Counted from the stretch's first letter, positions 7,870 to 15,948 are shown. The stretch: DNA of 64,000 bases from Ruminococcus_C callidus (GCF_049562855.1 NZ_CP186925.1:310001-374000), one strand, 5' to 3'. Numbers and translations are program-made. Notes: generated from the letters alone by a model not told the origin.

Positions 7870-8600
7870 ATTGCATCATCCTCTCTCATAATAACTTTAT
7901 ATTGTCTTTTTACATTTGCAACATTTGATCTGCTGATCGGCAACGTGGAATTATCAAACAGTAGCACTTTATCTGATTGAATTTGATGTATGTATTTGAA
8001 ATTGACAATATAACTTTTATGTATTCGTATAAACCCTTTTTCGTGTAGCATTTTTCCGAGAGCATCCATAGTGTATGCTCGTGGGAACAAACGTTTTGCT
8101 ATTTTCTTGTTTGAATATACCAGGAATAGGTCATGTCGTACAGAATAAAAATACTGAATTTGCATCAGATTAAAGCAGTATGTTTCACCGTTCTCAATTT
8201 TCAACTGTATTGTATTTTTTTTCTCTTTGATTTGCTGACAATATGCGTGGATTGCTTCTGAAGTATCATCTTCAAGGCAATCCTTTTGAATAAAGCGAAA
8301 TGGTGCATAATGTATTGATTGGAATACAAGATTACTGTGACTGGACACAAAAATAATTGTAGTTTCCAATTTCAGTTTTCTTATATCTGCCGCTAAGTTA
8401 ATTCCATTTATTTCCGGCATATCGATGTCTAAAAAAACGATATCAAAATAGTTCCTTTTCAATAAATGATAAAACTCTTCGCTTTTGTAAAAGCACTGTA
8501 CAACAAATTCAATTCGGTTTTTTGCAAAAAGCTTTTCTACGATATGTGTGTAACTTTCAAGAAATGCTCTTTCGTCATCCACGATTGCGATTTGAATCAT
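7866..8600 (-). CDS. Second LytTR-family response regulator
   Basis: A 244-aa protein with a receiver domain (VDD near the start, phosphoacceptor Asp58 in VFLDIDMPE) and a LytTR DNA-binding domain from about residue 140 (YCFNLMQIQYFYS to NVANVKRQYK). The first seven residues, the ribosome binding site and the promoter are almost identical to those of the first regulator, while the rest of the protein has diverged. It probably recognises related direct repeats. Operon with the kinase at 6571-7869. Confidence 0.9.
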   Translation of the reverse strand: MIQIAIVDDERAFLESYTHIVEKLFAKNRIEFVVQCFYKSEEFYHLLKRNYFDIVFLDIDMPEINGINLAADIRKLKLETTIIFVSSHSNLVFQSIHYAPFRFIQKDCLEDDTSEAIHAYCQQIKEKKNTIQLKIENGETYCFNLMQIQYFYSVRHDLFLVYSNKKIAKRLFPRAYTMDALGKMLHEKGFIRIHKSYIVNFKYIHQIQSDKVLLFDNSTLPISRSNVANVKRQYKVIMREDDAI

Positions 8601-8638
8601 ACAATATACTCCTCTTACTTCTTTTTCGCTTCATTTCC

Positions 8639-8667
8639 ATCATACCATAAAAATTTTCAAAAAGCAA
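8639..8667 (-). promoter_or_regulatory. Promoter of the second regulator-kinase operon
   Basis: Minus strand: TTGCTT (8667-8662), 17-bp spacer, TATGAT (8644-8639). Near-identical copy of 4011-4039. Confidence 0.7.
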
Positions 8668-8787
8668 GAATTTATTTTGCTAAACAAAAAGACGGTATGC
8701 CCACAAATGAACTGACCCCAAAAAGTTAGACAAAGATTCAAAAGAAAATCTATGCAAAGCGACTAAGAGGAATCTTGGTCGCTTTTG

Positions 8788-9624
8788 CTATGCAGCTTCC
8801 TGTCTGAAATCTATAGGAGATAGACCATTAAGCTTAAGCTTGATGCGTTTGTTGTTGTACCATTCTATGTATTCATGAAGCTCTTCAATGAAATGCTCGA
8901 CAGAATGAAATTCCTGCAAATAGAGAAGCTCCGTTTTCAGCAAACTGAAAAAGTTCTCGGCACAGGCATTGTCAAGACAATTCCCCTTTCGGGACATGCT
9001 CTGTTTGACGCCTTTCTCTTTCAGCATTTTTTGATAGTGCTTATGCTGATACTGCCATCCTTGATCGGAATGAAGAATCAGATTTGTATTGTCCGGTATT
9101 TTTGAAAACGCTTTCTCAAGCATATCTGTTACCTGGTTCAAATTCGGATGACGGCTTAAATTGTATGAGATCACTTCGCCATTATATAAATCAATGATGG
9201 GTGACAGATACAGCTTAATTCCAAACAACGCAAATTCAGTAACGTCAGTTACCCACTTCTGATTTGGCTTATCTGCTTTGAAATCCCGTTCCAAAAGATT
9301 CGGTGCGATTCTGCCGACATCACCCTTGTATGAGTTGTACTTGTGCATACGAACACGGCAAAATATACCCATTTTACGCATCAGTTTCTGTACTGTCTTG
9401 TGATTGACAACAAACTTCTTCTTCAATTCTTTGGTGATTCTCCGATATCCATAACGACCTTTGCTTTCATCGTAAATGCGGCGTATTTCAGTTTTGATTT
9501 CAGCATATCGATCCGGCTTTGGATGATCAAATTGCTTACTGTAATAGTAGTAGGTACTGCGGGGAATATCAGCAATCTCAATGAGCAGCCCTATCTTATG
9601 TTCATGCCTCAGTTCCCATATCAC
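8788..9624 (-). CDS. IS3-family transposase OrfB, DDE integrase domain
   Basis: A 278-aa catalytic half of the transposase. An HTH_21-type segment (RYGYRRITKELKKK) precedes an rve-type integrase core with DDE signatures WVTDVTEF, HSDQGWQYQ and CAENFFSLLKTE. It begins at a GTG overlapping the OrfA stop by 4 bp and lies in the -1 frame relative to OrfA. The A-rich codons GAG AAA AAG just before the overlap could allow the -1 frameshift that makes the OrfAB fusion in this family. Confidence 0.95.
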   Translation of the reverse strand: MIWELRHEHKIGLLIEIADIPRSTYYYYSKQFDHPKPDRYAEIKTEIRRIYDESKGRYGYRRITKELKKKFVVNHKTVQKLMRKMGIFCRVRMHKYNSYKGDVGRIAPNLLERDFKADKPNQKWVTDVTEFALFGIKLYLSPIIDLYNGEVISYNLSRHPNLNQVTDMLEKAFSKIPDNTNLILHSDQGWQYQHKHYQKMLKEKGVKQSMSRKGNCLDNACAENFFSLLKTELLYLQEFHSVEHFIEELHEYIEWYNNKRIKLKLNGLSPIDFRQEAA

Positions 9625-9965
9625 TTGTGCTTTTTCTCTTGCCGTACCCTCTCGGCAACCAAGGCATTCAATTTTTTTAAGTACGCATTCTCCGCACGAA
9701 GGCGCTGTACTTCTGCAATCAGATCTTCTTCTACTTCTTTCTTGATTTTCGGAGACCGCCCTGTGGATTTCCTTCCTCTGCGTTCTACGTAAAGTCCCTC
9801 CGCTCCTTCCTCAAGATAGATTCGTTCCCAGGCTGTTACTCTACTATTCGGTATGTCAAATTGACGTGCAGTTTCACGATAGCTTAACTTTTCTCTGTGC
9901 ATTGTTTCCACTACTTTGATTTTGAATTCCGGCGTGTATCTTTTGTTCGGCTGTCCTTTTGGCAT
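9621..9965 (-). CDS. IS3-family OrfA, helix-turn-helix protein
   Basis: A 114-aa protein with an N-terminal helix-turn-helix (RYTPEFKIKVVETM to SRVTAWERIYLEEG) that binds the IS ends, and a C-terminal leucine-zipper-like helix (EEDLIAEVQRLRAENAYLKK). The start MPKGQ at 9965 follows a GGGGGCA-type site; the longer upstream frame lies in the terminal repeat and is not used. Confidence 0.93.
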   Translation of the reverse strand: MPKGQPNKRYTPEFKIKVVETMHREKLSYRETARQFDIPNSRVTAWERIYLEEGAEGLYVERRGRKSTGRSPKIKKEVEEDLIAEVQRLRAENAYLKKLNALVAERVRQEKKHK

Positions 9966-10063
9966 AAAAATGCCCCCTTTCGTTAGACTTTTTAATTGGT
10001 ATATTTCTATTATACCATATTGTCTAACAAAAGGGGAGCATTTCAAAAGGACATACCGTTTTT

Positions 10064-10243
10064 TCATGTTCTCATTCTCATCTCTACATACTTTTCCACC
10101 GACTCAACTGGCACCTTATACCGGTTACCCTCTTTGAACCCTTTTAACTGTCCCGTCTGCAAAAGCTTATAAAACGTACTTCTGCCGATTTTCAAAATCT
10201 CCATGACTTCTTCCCGTGTGAGAATCTCCTTTGTTGTAAGCAT
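10064..10243 (-). CDS. Small helix-turn-helix protein, excisionase-like
   Basis: A 59-aa protein with a MerR/excisionase-type DNA-binding domain (LTREEVMEILKIGRSTFYKL, followed by FKEGNRYKVPVESVEKY). An AGGAGG site precedes the ATG at 10243. It follows another HTH gene by 19 bp, so the two are probably cotranscribed. Such pairs often act in excision or plasmid maintenance of integrated elements; the precise role here is not known. Confidence 0.75.
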   Translation of the reverse strand: MLTTKEILTREEVMEILKIGRSTFYKLLQTGQLKGFKEGNRYKVPVESVEKYVEMRMRT

Positions 10244-10262
10244 ATGCGACCTCCTATTTCCG

Positions 10263-10451
10263 TTAATGCTCGTTGACATATCGCTCAATTTCTGACGCAG
10301 GGATCAGCGTTTTTCTGACACTTAATCTCTTGCACTGCAATTCACCCTGTTCGATCAGTCTGTAAACGGTATGCACACTCAATCCCAGCATATTTGCTGC
10401 CTCGCTAACTTTCAGCAAGTATTTTGTTTCTGTGTACTGTAGAGCTACCAT
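10263..10451 (-). CDS. Small helix-turn-helix protein, excisionase-like
   Basis: A 62-aa protein with the fold LLKVSEAANMLGLSVHTVYRLIEQGELQCKRL and a short basic wing (KTLIPASEIERYV). The start at 10451 is set by AGGAGG. It lies just upstream of the related 59-aa protein in the same direction. Probably a DNA-binding accessory factor of the mobilisable element. Confidence 0.75.
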   Translation of the reverse strand: MVALQYTETKYLLKVSEAANMLGLSVHTVYRLIEQGELQCKRLSVRKTLIPASEIERYVNEH

Positions 10452-10682
10452 AATTATCACCTCCTGCTCTTTACTAATATGTTCGTATTTTTTTAGAGCA
10501 TTTGGTGATTTTTCATACGGCTTGCTTGGACACACTGACTTTTTCATGAGATGTTATGTGTGGTTTCAAGTTTTATCTGATTTCCACAAGTTATCCCAGT
10601 TTTCCACGAAAAGAAAAAATGACTGAACCGCTCGGAATTTGAAGATCAAAATAATCCAATACAATTCAGTCATTTGGCTGCT
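10452..10682. other. Gene-free stretch upstream of the HTH pair
   Basis: Contains short direct repeats of TTTCCAC near 10570-10607 (GATTTCCACAAG, AGTTTTCCACG), which could be protein-binding sites. No gene seen. Confidence 0.4.
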
Positions 10683-11231
10683 CTATTTTTCATACCCTTC
10701 GTAATAATACGATTGCTCGATTCCCTTGAAAATCACCTCTCTGTCATCAACCTTATCCGTCAGATTCGGTTGTATCAGAAACCGCAGTTCCAGGTCATTT
10801 ACTGTACTTCTCTCCATCGCCTGCAAATACTGTACCTTATCAATTTTCGCCCAGTCCGTTACTTTCCCCAGACGCTTTTTGAGGATCATGTCCAGCCAGA
10901 TTCTTGTGCTTCTGCCATTGCCCTCCATGAACGGGTGTGCCACATTCATTTCCACATATTTTGCGATAATTTCCTCAAACGTATTTTCAGGCATCTTCTC
11001 GACTGCCGAAAGAACTGCATCTAAGTACAAGCTGTTTGCAAAACGGAAATTGCCCTTTGCAATATTCAAGGTTCTGATTTTTCCGGCAAAGTCGTACAGC
11101 CCGTCAAAAAGTGCCTTGTGTATTTCTTGCAAACCTTTTACTGTGCCAACTTCTATTCTGTCAATCTCACCGCTTATAAATAACTGCTTGGCTTTCTCAA
11201 AACTTTCTCGGTCAATTTCTCTTGTTGTCAT
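10683..11231 (-). CDS. fic: Class III Fic protein adenylyltransferase with its own inhibitory helix
   Basis: A 182-aa Fic-domain enzyme. The catalytic loop is HPFMEGNGRSTR with His99. A C-terminal motif S174-YYY-E178-G179 matches the (S/T)xxxE(G/N) inhibitory helix, which in class III Fic proteins such as that of Neisseria meningitidis sits in the same polypeptide after the Fic core. These enzymes move AMP from ATP to a hydroxyl side chain; topoisomerase subunits are known targets of some. ATG 11231 is chosen by a GAAAGGG site; the upstream in-frame ATG contains a TATAATA promoter-like sequence. No separate antitoxin gene is adjacent, as expected for class III. Confidence 0.88.
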   Translation of the reverse strand: MTTREIDRESFEKAKQLFISGEIDRIEVGTVKGLQEIHKALFDGLYDFAGKIRTLNIAKGNFRFANSLYLDAVLSAVEKMPENTFEEIIAKYVEMNVAHPFMEGNGRSTRIWLDMILKKRLGKVTDWAKIDKVQYLQAMERSTVNDLELRFLIQPNLTDKVDDREVIFKGIEQSYYYEGYEK

Positions 11232-11421
11232 TGCTGTCCCTTTCTCTGTAATATCAGAAATCGTTCTATCTCTATTATACCAGAATGCTTTCATTTACAC
11301 AACAGCATTTTCAGAGAACTGGAACACCACAACAAAAGTTAAGTCTCCCACAACCTACTCCACACCTGCACTGAGAACAAGCCATTTCGCCACAATGCAG
11401 CCAAAACCCAAACAGGCTCAA

Positions 11422-11967
11422 TCACACTGCCATAACATCAGAAACGCCTTGACACCCATTTCCTTTCTCAGAGCCATATTGCGTCACCCAGGACTTATCT
11501 CCTGTGACTTGCTTGATGTAGTCCAGAAAAGCATATAGCTCTGATCTGTTCCCTGAAAACATTGTCCCGTCTATATAGCTGACCGAGTTCATAACAAAAT
11601 GAGCGTGATATACCGACGAACAACCGCCATATATCTTAGAGCAGGGCTTTCGATGTATTGCGTAAACGATCTGATACTTGTCCGAAAAATAAGAGGCAAT
11701 GCTCCGGCTCATAGATTCCGCCCGCTCATAATTATCACCCCAAGTCGATCTCGCACTGTATACGACAATAAAATGAAATGCCGGATTTCCACTGGTCTTA
11801 CCGAAATATTTCTTTACCGATAAAAATTGATCATAAGCGTTATAGATGTCTACGTTTGGGCTGTAGCGTTTATCGTAATCTGTATGTATGCCCATCGTAT
11901 AATTCAGAACGTTATATAAGTAGTCCAGCTCGTCATTGGTGTTTCTGATTACTTTAAAGATTCCCAT
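11422..11967 (-). CDS. Small relaxase-like mobilisation protein
   Basis: A 181-aa protein with features of HUH relaxases: aromatic N-terminal region with tyrosines (Y17, Y23), a FHFIVVYSA strand, and a His-X-His pair in VYHAHFVMNSVSYIDGTMF. The family nicks oriT and pilots the DNA strand in conjugal transfer. It overlaps the MobC-like gene by 19 bp. It is much shorter than most relaxases, so it may be a compact type or a truncated remnant; no frameshifted continuation was seen downstream. Confidence 0.7.
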   Translation of the reverse strand: MGIFKVIRNTNDELDYLYNVLNYTMGIHTDYDKRYSPNVDIYNAYDQFLSVKKYFGKTSGNPAFHFIVVYSARSTWGDNYERAESMSRSIASYFSDKYQIVYAIHRKPCSKIYGGCSSVYHAHFVMNSVSYIDGTMFSGNRSELYAFLDYIKQVTGDKSWVTQYGSEKGNGCQGVSDVMAV

Positions 11968-12326
11968 AAATCTAATCCTCCCTCTACAAACAAGCCCATC
12001 TTTTGCTCCAAGTTTTCATACTTTTCTTGCGGCGATACAGAAGTAAATAAGCCATCCAGATCATGTGCTTTCTGCCGCAGTTCCTCTTTTCGAATATATT
12101 CCGCACTGTCAATACTATCTGCAATCTCTAACACCATATTCACAAGCTCCTGCATCCGAACTGCCATTTGTGGTGTAATGCTATTGTTTCCATGTACGGC
12201 ACAATCTACCATATAGCTGCTAAACGTCAGATTCTTTTCCTTTGCTTTTTCTTCAATTTGTTGTACTTGTAACGGGGAGAGCTTAATACTCTTCGTAATG
12301 GATTTCTTTTCTTCTTTACTTCTCAT
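11949..12326 (-). CDS. MobC-like relaxosome accessory protein
   Basis: A 125-aa protein with a ribbon-helix-helix-like N-terminus (KSIKLSPLQVQQIEEKAKEKNLTFSSYMVDCAV) followed by a helical region. The pattern matches plasmid mobilisation MobC proteins, which bind oriT and help the relaxase. Start at 12326 with AGGAGG. It overlaps the relaxase gene, consistent with a two-gene mob operon. Confidence 0.78.
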   Translation of the reverse strand: MRSKEEKKSITKSIKLSPLQVQQIEEKAKEKNLTFSSYMVDCAVHGNNSITPQMAVRMQELVNMVLEIADSIDSAEYIRKEELRQKAHDLDGLFTSVSPQEKYENLEQKMGLFVEGGLDLWESLK

Positions 12327-12777
12327 GATAACTCCTCCTTCTGATTATATATAATACAATTATGTAATAGTGATATATACTGTATACTCTATTATGTTAT
12401 ATATCATAATAATATATATGTATACTACTATATATCTACTATGATTGATTACTAGACTAAAGTTTATTGATTGATGATTACTATTTGTTATTTGGTAAAT
12501 TCTGCAAGACAGAGGTAATGGTAATACCTCTGTCTCCCTGCATCTGATTTGGCTACATTTGTATCGATATGACTGCATAACAGCTGATTTATCTCGATTC
12601 AGCTTTACTTTTATGTTAGGTCGTTTGTAGAAAAAAGTAATACTTTCTTTCGTGAATTATATATTATTATGGTGAATCTGTGCCAGGTACTGATGATACG
12701 ATCATGTCGACCGCATAGAAAAACCGCCTTCGGGCGGAGCATAGGGACATAACAAACCAGCGAAAGGAGGTATACGA
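12327..12777. other. Gene-free AT-rich stretch upstream of mobC, probable transfer-origin region
   Basis: A very AT-rich block at 12340-12480 (repeated TATATA runs), then the hairpin at 12507-12535, then a CCGCCTTCGGGCGG hairpin near 12724-12737. No gene seen apart from spurious frames. Confidence 0.5.
12507..12535. other. Perfect inverted repeat, candidate oriT
   Basis: AGACAGAGGTA and TACCTCTGTCT form an 11-bp stem with a 7-base loop, about 180 bp upstream of the mobC-relaxase pair. Position and form fit the inverted repeat of a mobilisation oriT, but it is not T-tailed. The nick site is unknown. Confidence 0.5.
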
Positions 12778-13062
12778 ATGTTCCAGAACAAACGATTTTT
12801 GACCAGAGGTGTGCAGGCAGAAATACCAATAGAGCTGCAATTGTTTCTGTGGAACTGTATTGACCAGCTACCAAAAGAACGGGACTATTTCCAGGTATTC
12901 AAGCTTGATGTATTCAATGGAAAACAGCACATCCACCACTTTTCCGAACAACCGGAGTACAGCAAGGAATATCAAATTTCTACAGAGAAACCCATTACCG
13001 CAAAGGTCTATGTTATTGATGACATCGACCACTCGACTATGCTCTTAGCAGAAGAATATTAA
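12778..13062 (+). CDS. DUF960 family protein
   Basis: A 94-aa protein, MFQNKRFLTRGVQAEIPIEL to the end TAKVYVIDDIDHSTMLLAEEY. The beginning NKRFLTRGV, the middle LQLFLWNCIDQL and the end IDDxDHxTMLLAEEY are typical of DUF960 proteins found on Firmicute plasmids and conjugative elements. No biochemical role is established. AGGAGG site before the ATG. It opens the plus-strand cargo block of the element. Confidence 0.8.
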   Translation: MFQNKRFLTRGVQAEIPIELQLFLWNCIDQLPKERDYFQVFKLDVFNGKQHIHHFSEQPEYSKEYQISTEKPITAKVYVIDDIDHSTMLLAEEY

Positions 13063-13074
13063 ACCCAAACACGA

Positions 13075-13108
13075 AGCCCTACCGAAGAAAATCGGTAGGG
13101 CTATTTTC
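13075..13108 (+). terminator. Terminator after the DUF960 gene
   Basis: 11-bp stem AGCCCTACCGA / TCGGTAGGGCT followed by a T-rich run. Confidence 0.8.
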
Positions 13109-13128
13109 ATTTTACGGAGGAATTTCAA

Positions 13129-14247
13129 ATGAGCGAAGAAGTAAAAACAACTGAAGAAACCTTGTATTGTGAGTGCTGCGGCAGCCTTATTGATGACGAT
13201 GACTACACCGAGTGGAACGGACAGATCATTTGCTCTGACTGTCTGGAGAATCACACTACCACCTGCGAATGCTGCGGGGAACGCATCTGGGACGAGGATG
13301 TCTATGGTGACAACGATATCACCCTTTGCAGCCATTGCTATCATCACAGCTACACCAGATGCAGCTGCTGTGATGCTCTCTTGCACGAGGACGATGCCTA
13401 TTATCTGGACGGCGAGACATACTGCCGTGACTGCTACGAGGATGAGCGAGAGGAGAACAACCTGATTCACGAATACGGCTACAAGCCGAACCCCATTTTC
13501 TACGGCGAAGGCAATCGCTATTTTGGCATCGAACTGGAAATTGATGGAGCAGGCAGAGATGATGATTATGCCGAAGAGTTGCTGGACATTGCCAATGCCC
13601 ATGCCGACCTGCTTTACATCAAGACAGACGGCTCTTTGGATGATGGCATGGAACTGGTTTCCCACCCCTGCACCATGGACTATCACATCAATGAATTTCC
13701 CTGGGAAAATATTATGCACCGTGCAGTCCATCAAGGCTACCGCTCGCACCAGACTTCAACCTGCGGCTTGCATCTCCATGTGAACCGCAACGCCTTTTCC
13801 GACAACCAGGAAGAACAGGACGAGGTGATTTCAAGGATTTTGTACTTTGTAGAGCATCACTGGAATGAACTCTTGAAATTCAGCCGCCGTTCGGAATACG
13901 CCATGAACCGTTGGGCGGCAAGATACGGCTATGAACATACCCCGAAAGCAATCATGGACAAGGCAAAAAAAGGCGGCAACGGTCGGTATGCCGCAGTAAA
14001 CCTTTGCAACTATCACACTGTGGAGTTCAGACTTTTCAGAGGCACTTTGAAGTACAACACGTTCATTGCCACCATTCAGCTAGTCAATCGAATCTGTGAT
14101 GCTGCTATGTACAACACGGACGATTCCATTGCAAAGTTATCGTGGTCGGATTTTGTGTCTGACATTACAGAACCAGAGCTGATTCAGTACTTGAAAGAGC
14201 GGCAGTTGTACATCAATGACAGAGTAGAAGAAACGGAGGAATATTGA
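13129..14247 (+). CDS. Zinc-ribbon amidoligase (COOH-NH2 ligase family)
   Basis: A 372-aa protein. Residues 1-105 hold three CxxC...CxxC zinc-ribbon units (CECCGSLIDDDDY, CECCGERIWDED, CSCCDALLHEDD). Residues about 120-340 match the glutamine-synthetase-fold amidoligase family: FGIELEIDG, KTDGSLDDGMELVSHP, GLHLHVNRN and CNYHTVEFRLFRGTL. These enzymes are predicted to join a carboxyl and an amine using ATP. The next gene, 1 bp away, is a class II amidotransferase that could supply ammonia or act on the product. This pairing is known from comparative genomics of phages and mobile elements; the substrate is not known. Confidence 0.85.
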   Translation: MSEEVKTTEETLYCECCGSLIDDDDYTEWNGQIICSDCLENHTTTCECCGERIWDEDVYGDNDITLCSHCYHHSYTRCSCCDALLHEDDAYYLDGETYCRDCYEDEREENNLIHEYGYKPNPIFYGEGNRYFGIELEIDGAGRDDDYAEELLDIANAHADLLYIKTDGSLDDGMELVSHPCTMDYHINEFPWENIMHRAVHQGYRSHQTSTCGLHLHVNRNAFSDNQEEQDEVISRILYFVEHHWNELLKFSRRSEYAMNRWAARYGYEHTPKAIMDKAKKGGNGRYAAVNLCNYHTVEFRLFRGTLKYNTFIATIQLVNRICDAAMYNTDDSIAKLSWSDFVSDITEPELIQYLKERQLYINDRVEETEEY

Positions 14248-14248
14248 T

Positions 14249-15208
14249 ATGTGTGCATTATTTGGTTGGCTAGATTACAAGGGTGTTGTGTCGGACAAGC
14301 TGTTGAAAAAGCTGACACAGGCTCTGGCAAATGCGGCAGAGGAACGAGGAACGGATGCGTCTGGGATTGCCTATGTGAAGAACAGCAAGGTAACGATTTT
14401 CAAGCGTCCGAAACCTGCCCACAAGATTCACTTTAACGCCCCCAACGGCACAAGGGCAGTCATGGGACATACTCGCATGACCACACAGGGCAACGAGAAG
14501 TTCAACTACAACAATCACCCTTTCTATGGTCATGCCGATGTGGACTTTGCCTTTGCACATAATGGCGTACTGTATAACGATAAGGAACTGCGTGTGGAAA
14601 AGCACCTGCCGCAAACGCAGATCGAAACGGATTCATACGTTGCAGTACAGTTATTGGAACAGCAAGGCAAACTAAACTTTGACTCACTCAAAAGCATGGC
14701 AGAATCCGTGCAGGGCAGTTTCTGCTTTACCGCTCTGGACGAAAACAACACGCTCTACATCGTCAAGGGCAGCAATCCCATGTGCCTGCTCCACTTTGCA
14801 GAGCTGGGGCTTTACGTTTATGCCTCGACGGAAAGCATTTTGAAAAAGGCATTGCAGAAGACTGGTTTCCACAAGTATCCGTTTGAAGTGTTGAATGTAG
14901 ATGAAGGCACGATCTTGAAGATTGACCGCTATGGGTTTTTAAGCGGCTCTACCTTTGAGGTACAGGAAAGTTTCCGGTTCGGCAAGTGGACTGATTGGTA
15001 TGACGAGTTGGAAGAAGAGTATTACACACAACAGGAGGAATTGCTGTTGGAGATGTGCAGTTGCTATGGCGTGACAGAAGAGGATGTCCTCCTGCTGTTG
15101 GACTATGGCTATTCCACTGATGAGATCGAAGAGATGCTGTGTGACAGCAACTTGCTTTTGGAGACGATCAACGCCATTCAAAGTGAAGAGATTTTTGCAC
15201 AGCAGTAA
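14249..15208 (+). CDS. Class II glutamine amidotransferase-like protein
   Basis: A 319-aa protein beginning M-Cys2-ALFGWLDYKG, so removal of Met would expose the N-terminal nucleophile Cys typical of Ntn glutamine amidotransferases. Family motifs follow: RGTDASGIAY, GHTRMTTQGN and FAHNGVLYND. The domain ends near residue 230; the tail (240-319) is acidic and helical. It starts one base after the amidoligase stop, with AGGAGG inside the amidoligase end, and is cotranscribed. It may hydrolyse glutamine or a related amide for the partner ligase, or be a peptide-modifying enzyme. Confidence 0.88.
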   Translation: MCALFGWLDYKGVVSDKLLKKLTQALANAAEERGTDASGIAYVKNSKVTIFKRPKPAHKIHFNAPNGTRAVMGHTRMTTQGNEKFNYNNHPFYGHADVDFAFAHNGVLYNDKELRVEKHLPQTQIETDSYVAVQLLEQQGKLNFDSLKSMAESVQGSFCFTALDENNTLYIVKGSNPMCLLHFAELGLYVYASTESILKKALQKTGFHKYPFEVLNVDEGTILKIDRYGFLSGSTFEVQESFRFGKWTDWYDELEEEYYTQQEELLLEMCSCYGVTEEDVLLLLDYGYSTDEIEEMLCDSNLLLETINAIQSEEIFAQQ

Positions 15209-15217
15209 TTACAAGAA

Positions 15218-15260
15218 GAACCGTTCCAAAAAGTGTACTTTCTGGGACGGTTCCTTTTTT
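15218..15260 (+). terminator. Terminator after the amidotransferase gene
   Basis: GAACCGTTCC pairs with GGGACGGTTC (one G-T pair), followed by CTTTTTT. Confidence 0.8.
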
Positions 15261-15348
15261 CTCAAAAACCTGTGCCAAAAGGTCCGTTTTTGACTTTTGA
15301 GACGTTCCAAAAGTGGCAGGACTTTTTGAGACAATTGGAGGTGTTTTT

Positions 15349-15948
15349 ATGGACAACAGAACGTTCGGCTATGCCCGTGTTTCCAGCAGGGAACAGCATG
15401 AGGACAGGCAGATCGAGGCTCTCACAAATTATGGTGTCAGCAGAGATAATATCATTGTGGACAAATGTTCCGGCAAAGATACCGAACGTGAGGGTTACCA
15501 ATATCTGAAAAAGCAGATTCTCAGGAGCGGCGATACGTTGGTGATTAAGGAACTGGACAGACTCAGCAGAAGTAAATCTGACATCAAGCAAGAGTTGGAG
15601 TATTTCAAAAATCATGGTGTGCATATACGCATTCTGGATATTCCAACTACATTGACCGATTTTCCACCGGAGCAGATGTGGGTCATGGATATGATCAATG
15701 CAATTCTGATTGAGGTGCTTGGAAGTATTGCAGAGAATGAACGCCTAAAAATCAGACGCAGACAGCGTGAGGGGATTGATGCGGCGAAAAAGAAAGACAT
15801 CAAGTTTGGGCGGCCAACGCTGGAACTGCCCGAAAACTGGGAAATCGTGATGCAGGCTGTTGAGGCAAAGCAAATCACCGTGTCCCAAGCCATTGGTCAA
15901 CTGCACATCTCCCGTTCATCCTACTATCGGCTAAAGCAACATCAATAA
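15349..15948 (+). CDS. Small serine recombinase (resolvase/invertase type)
   Basis: A 199-aa recombinase. The catalytic serine is in FGYARVSSREQHEDRQ, with ELDRLSRSK and the long E helix (ILIEVLGSIAENERLKIRRRQREGI) behind it. A C-terminal helix-turn-helix follows (TVSQAIGQLHISRSSYYRL). The size fits resolvases or invertases rather than large serine integrases. Start at 15349 is set by GGAGG; the longer upstream frame is rejected. Direct repeats GACTTTTGAGAC (15292-15303) and GACTTTTTGAGAC (15320-15332) just upstream may be its own operator or res subsites. Confidence 0.92.
   Translation: MDNRTFGYARVSSREQHEDRQIEALTNYGVSRDNIIVDKCSGKDTEREGYQYLKKQILRSGDTLVIKELDRLSRSKSDIKQELEYFKNHGVHIRILDIPTTLTDFPPEQMWVMDMINAILIEVLGSIAENERLKIRRRQREGIDAAKKKDIKFGRPTLELPENWEIVMQAVEAKQITVSQAIGQLHISRSSYYRLKQHQ

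Larger units (their letters stand above)
8708..10045 (-). mobile_element. Complete IS3-family insertion sequence (1,338 bp)
   Basis: Imperfect 25-bp terminal inverted repeats begin TGAA and share GTTAGACA at their inner ends (8708-8732 and 10021-10045). A flanking AAA on both sides (8705-8707, 10046-10048) is the probable target duplication. Two overlapping genes encode OrfA and OrfB. Both frames are intact, so the element may still be active. Confidence 0.9.
8691..10064 (-). terminator. Terminator hairpin split by the IS element
   Basis: Left arm ACGGTATG at 8692-8699 and right arm CATACCGT at 10052-10059 match the intact hairpin at 4062-4091. Between them lies the IS. Before insertion this was the terminator after the HTH gene that ends at 10064. 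Confidence 0.7.

Noticed and set aside
10560..10610. DnaA-box-like TTTCCAC words as a replication origin
   Set aside because: No good TTATCCACA matches and no replication initiator gene next to them.
12724..12737. CCGCCTTCGGGCGG hairpin before the DUF960 gene as a riboswitch
   Set aside because: Only a short stem; no conserved riboswitch core could be recognised around it.
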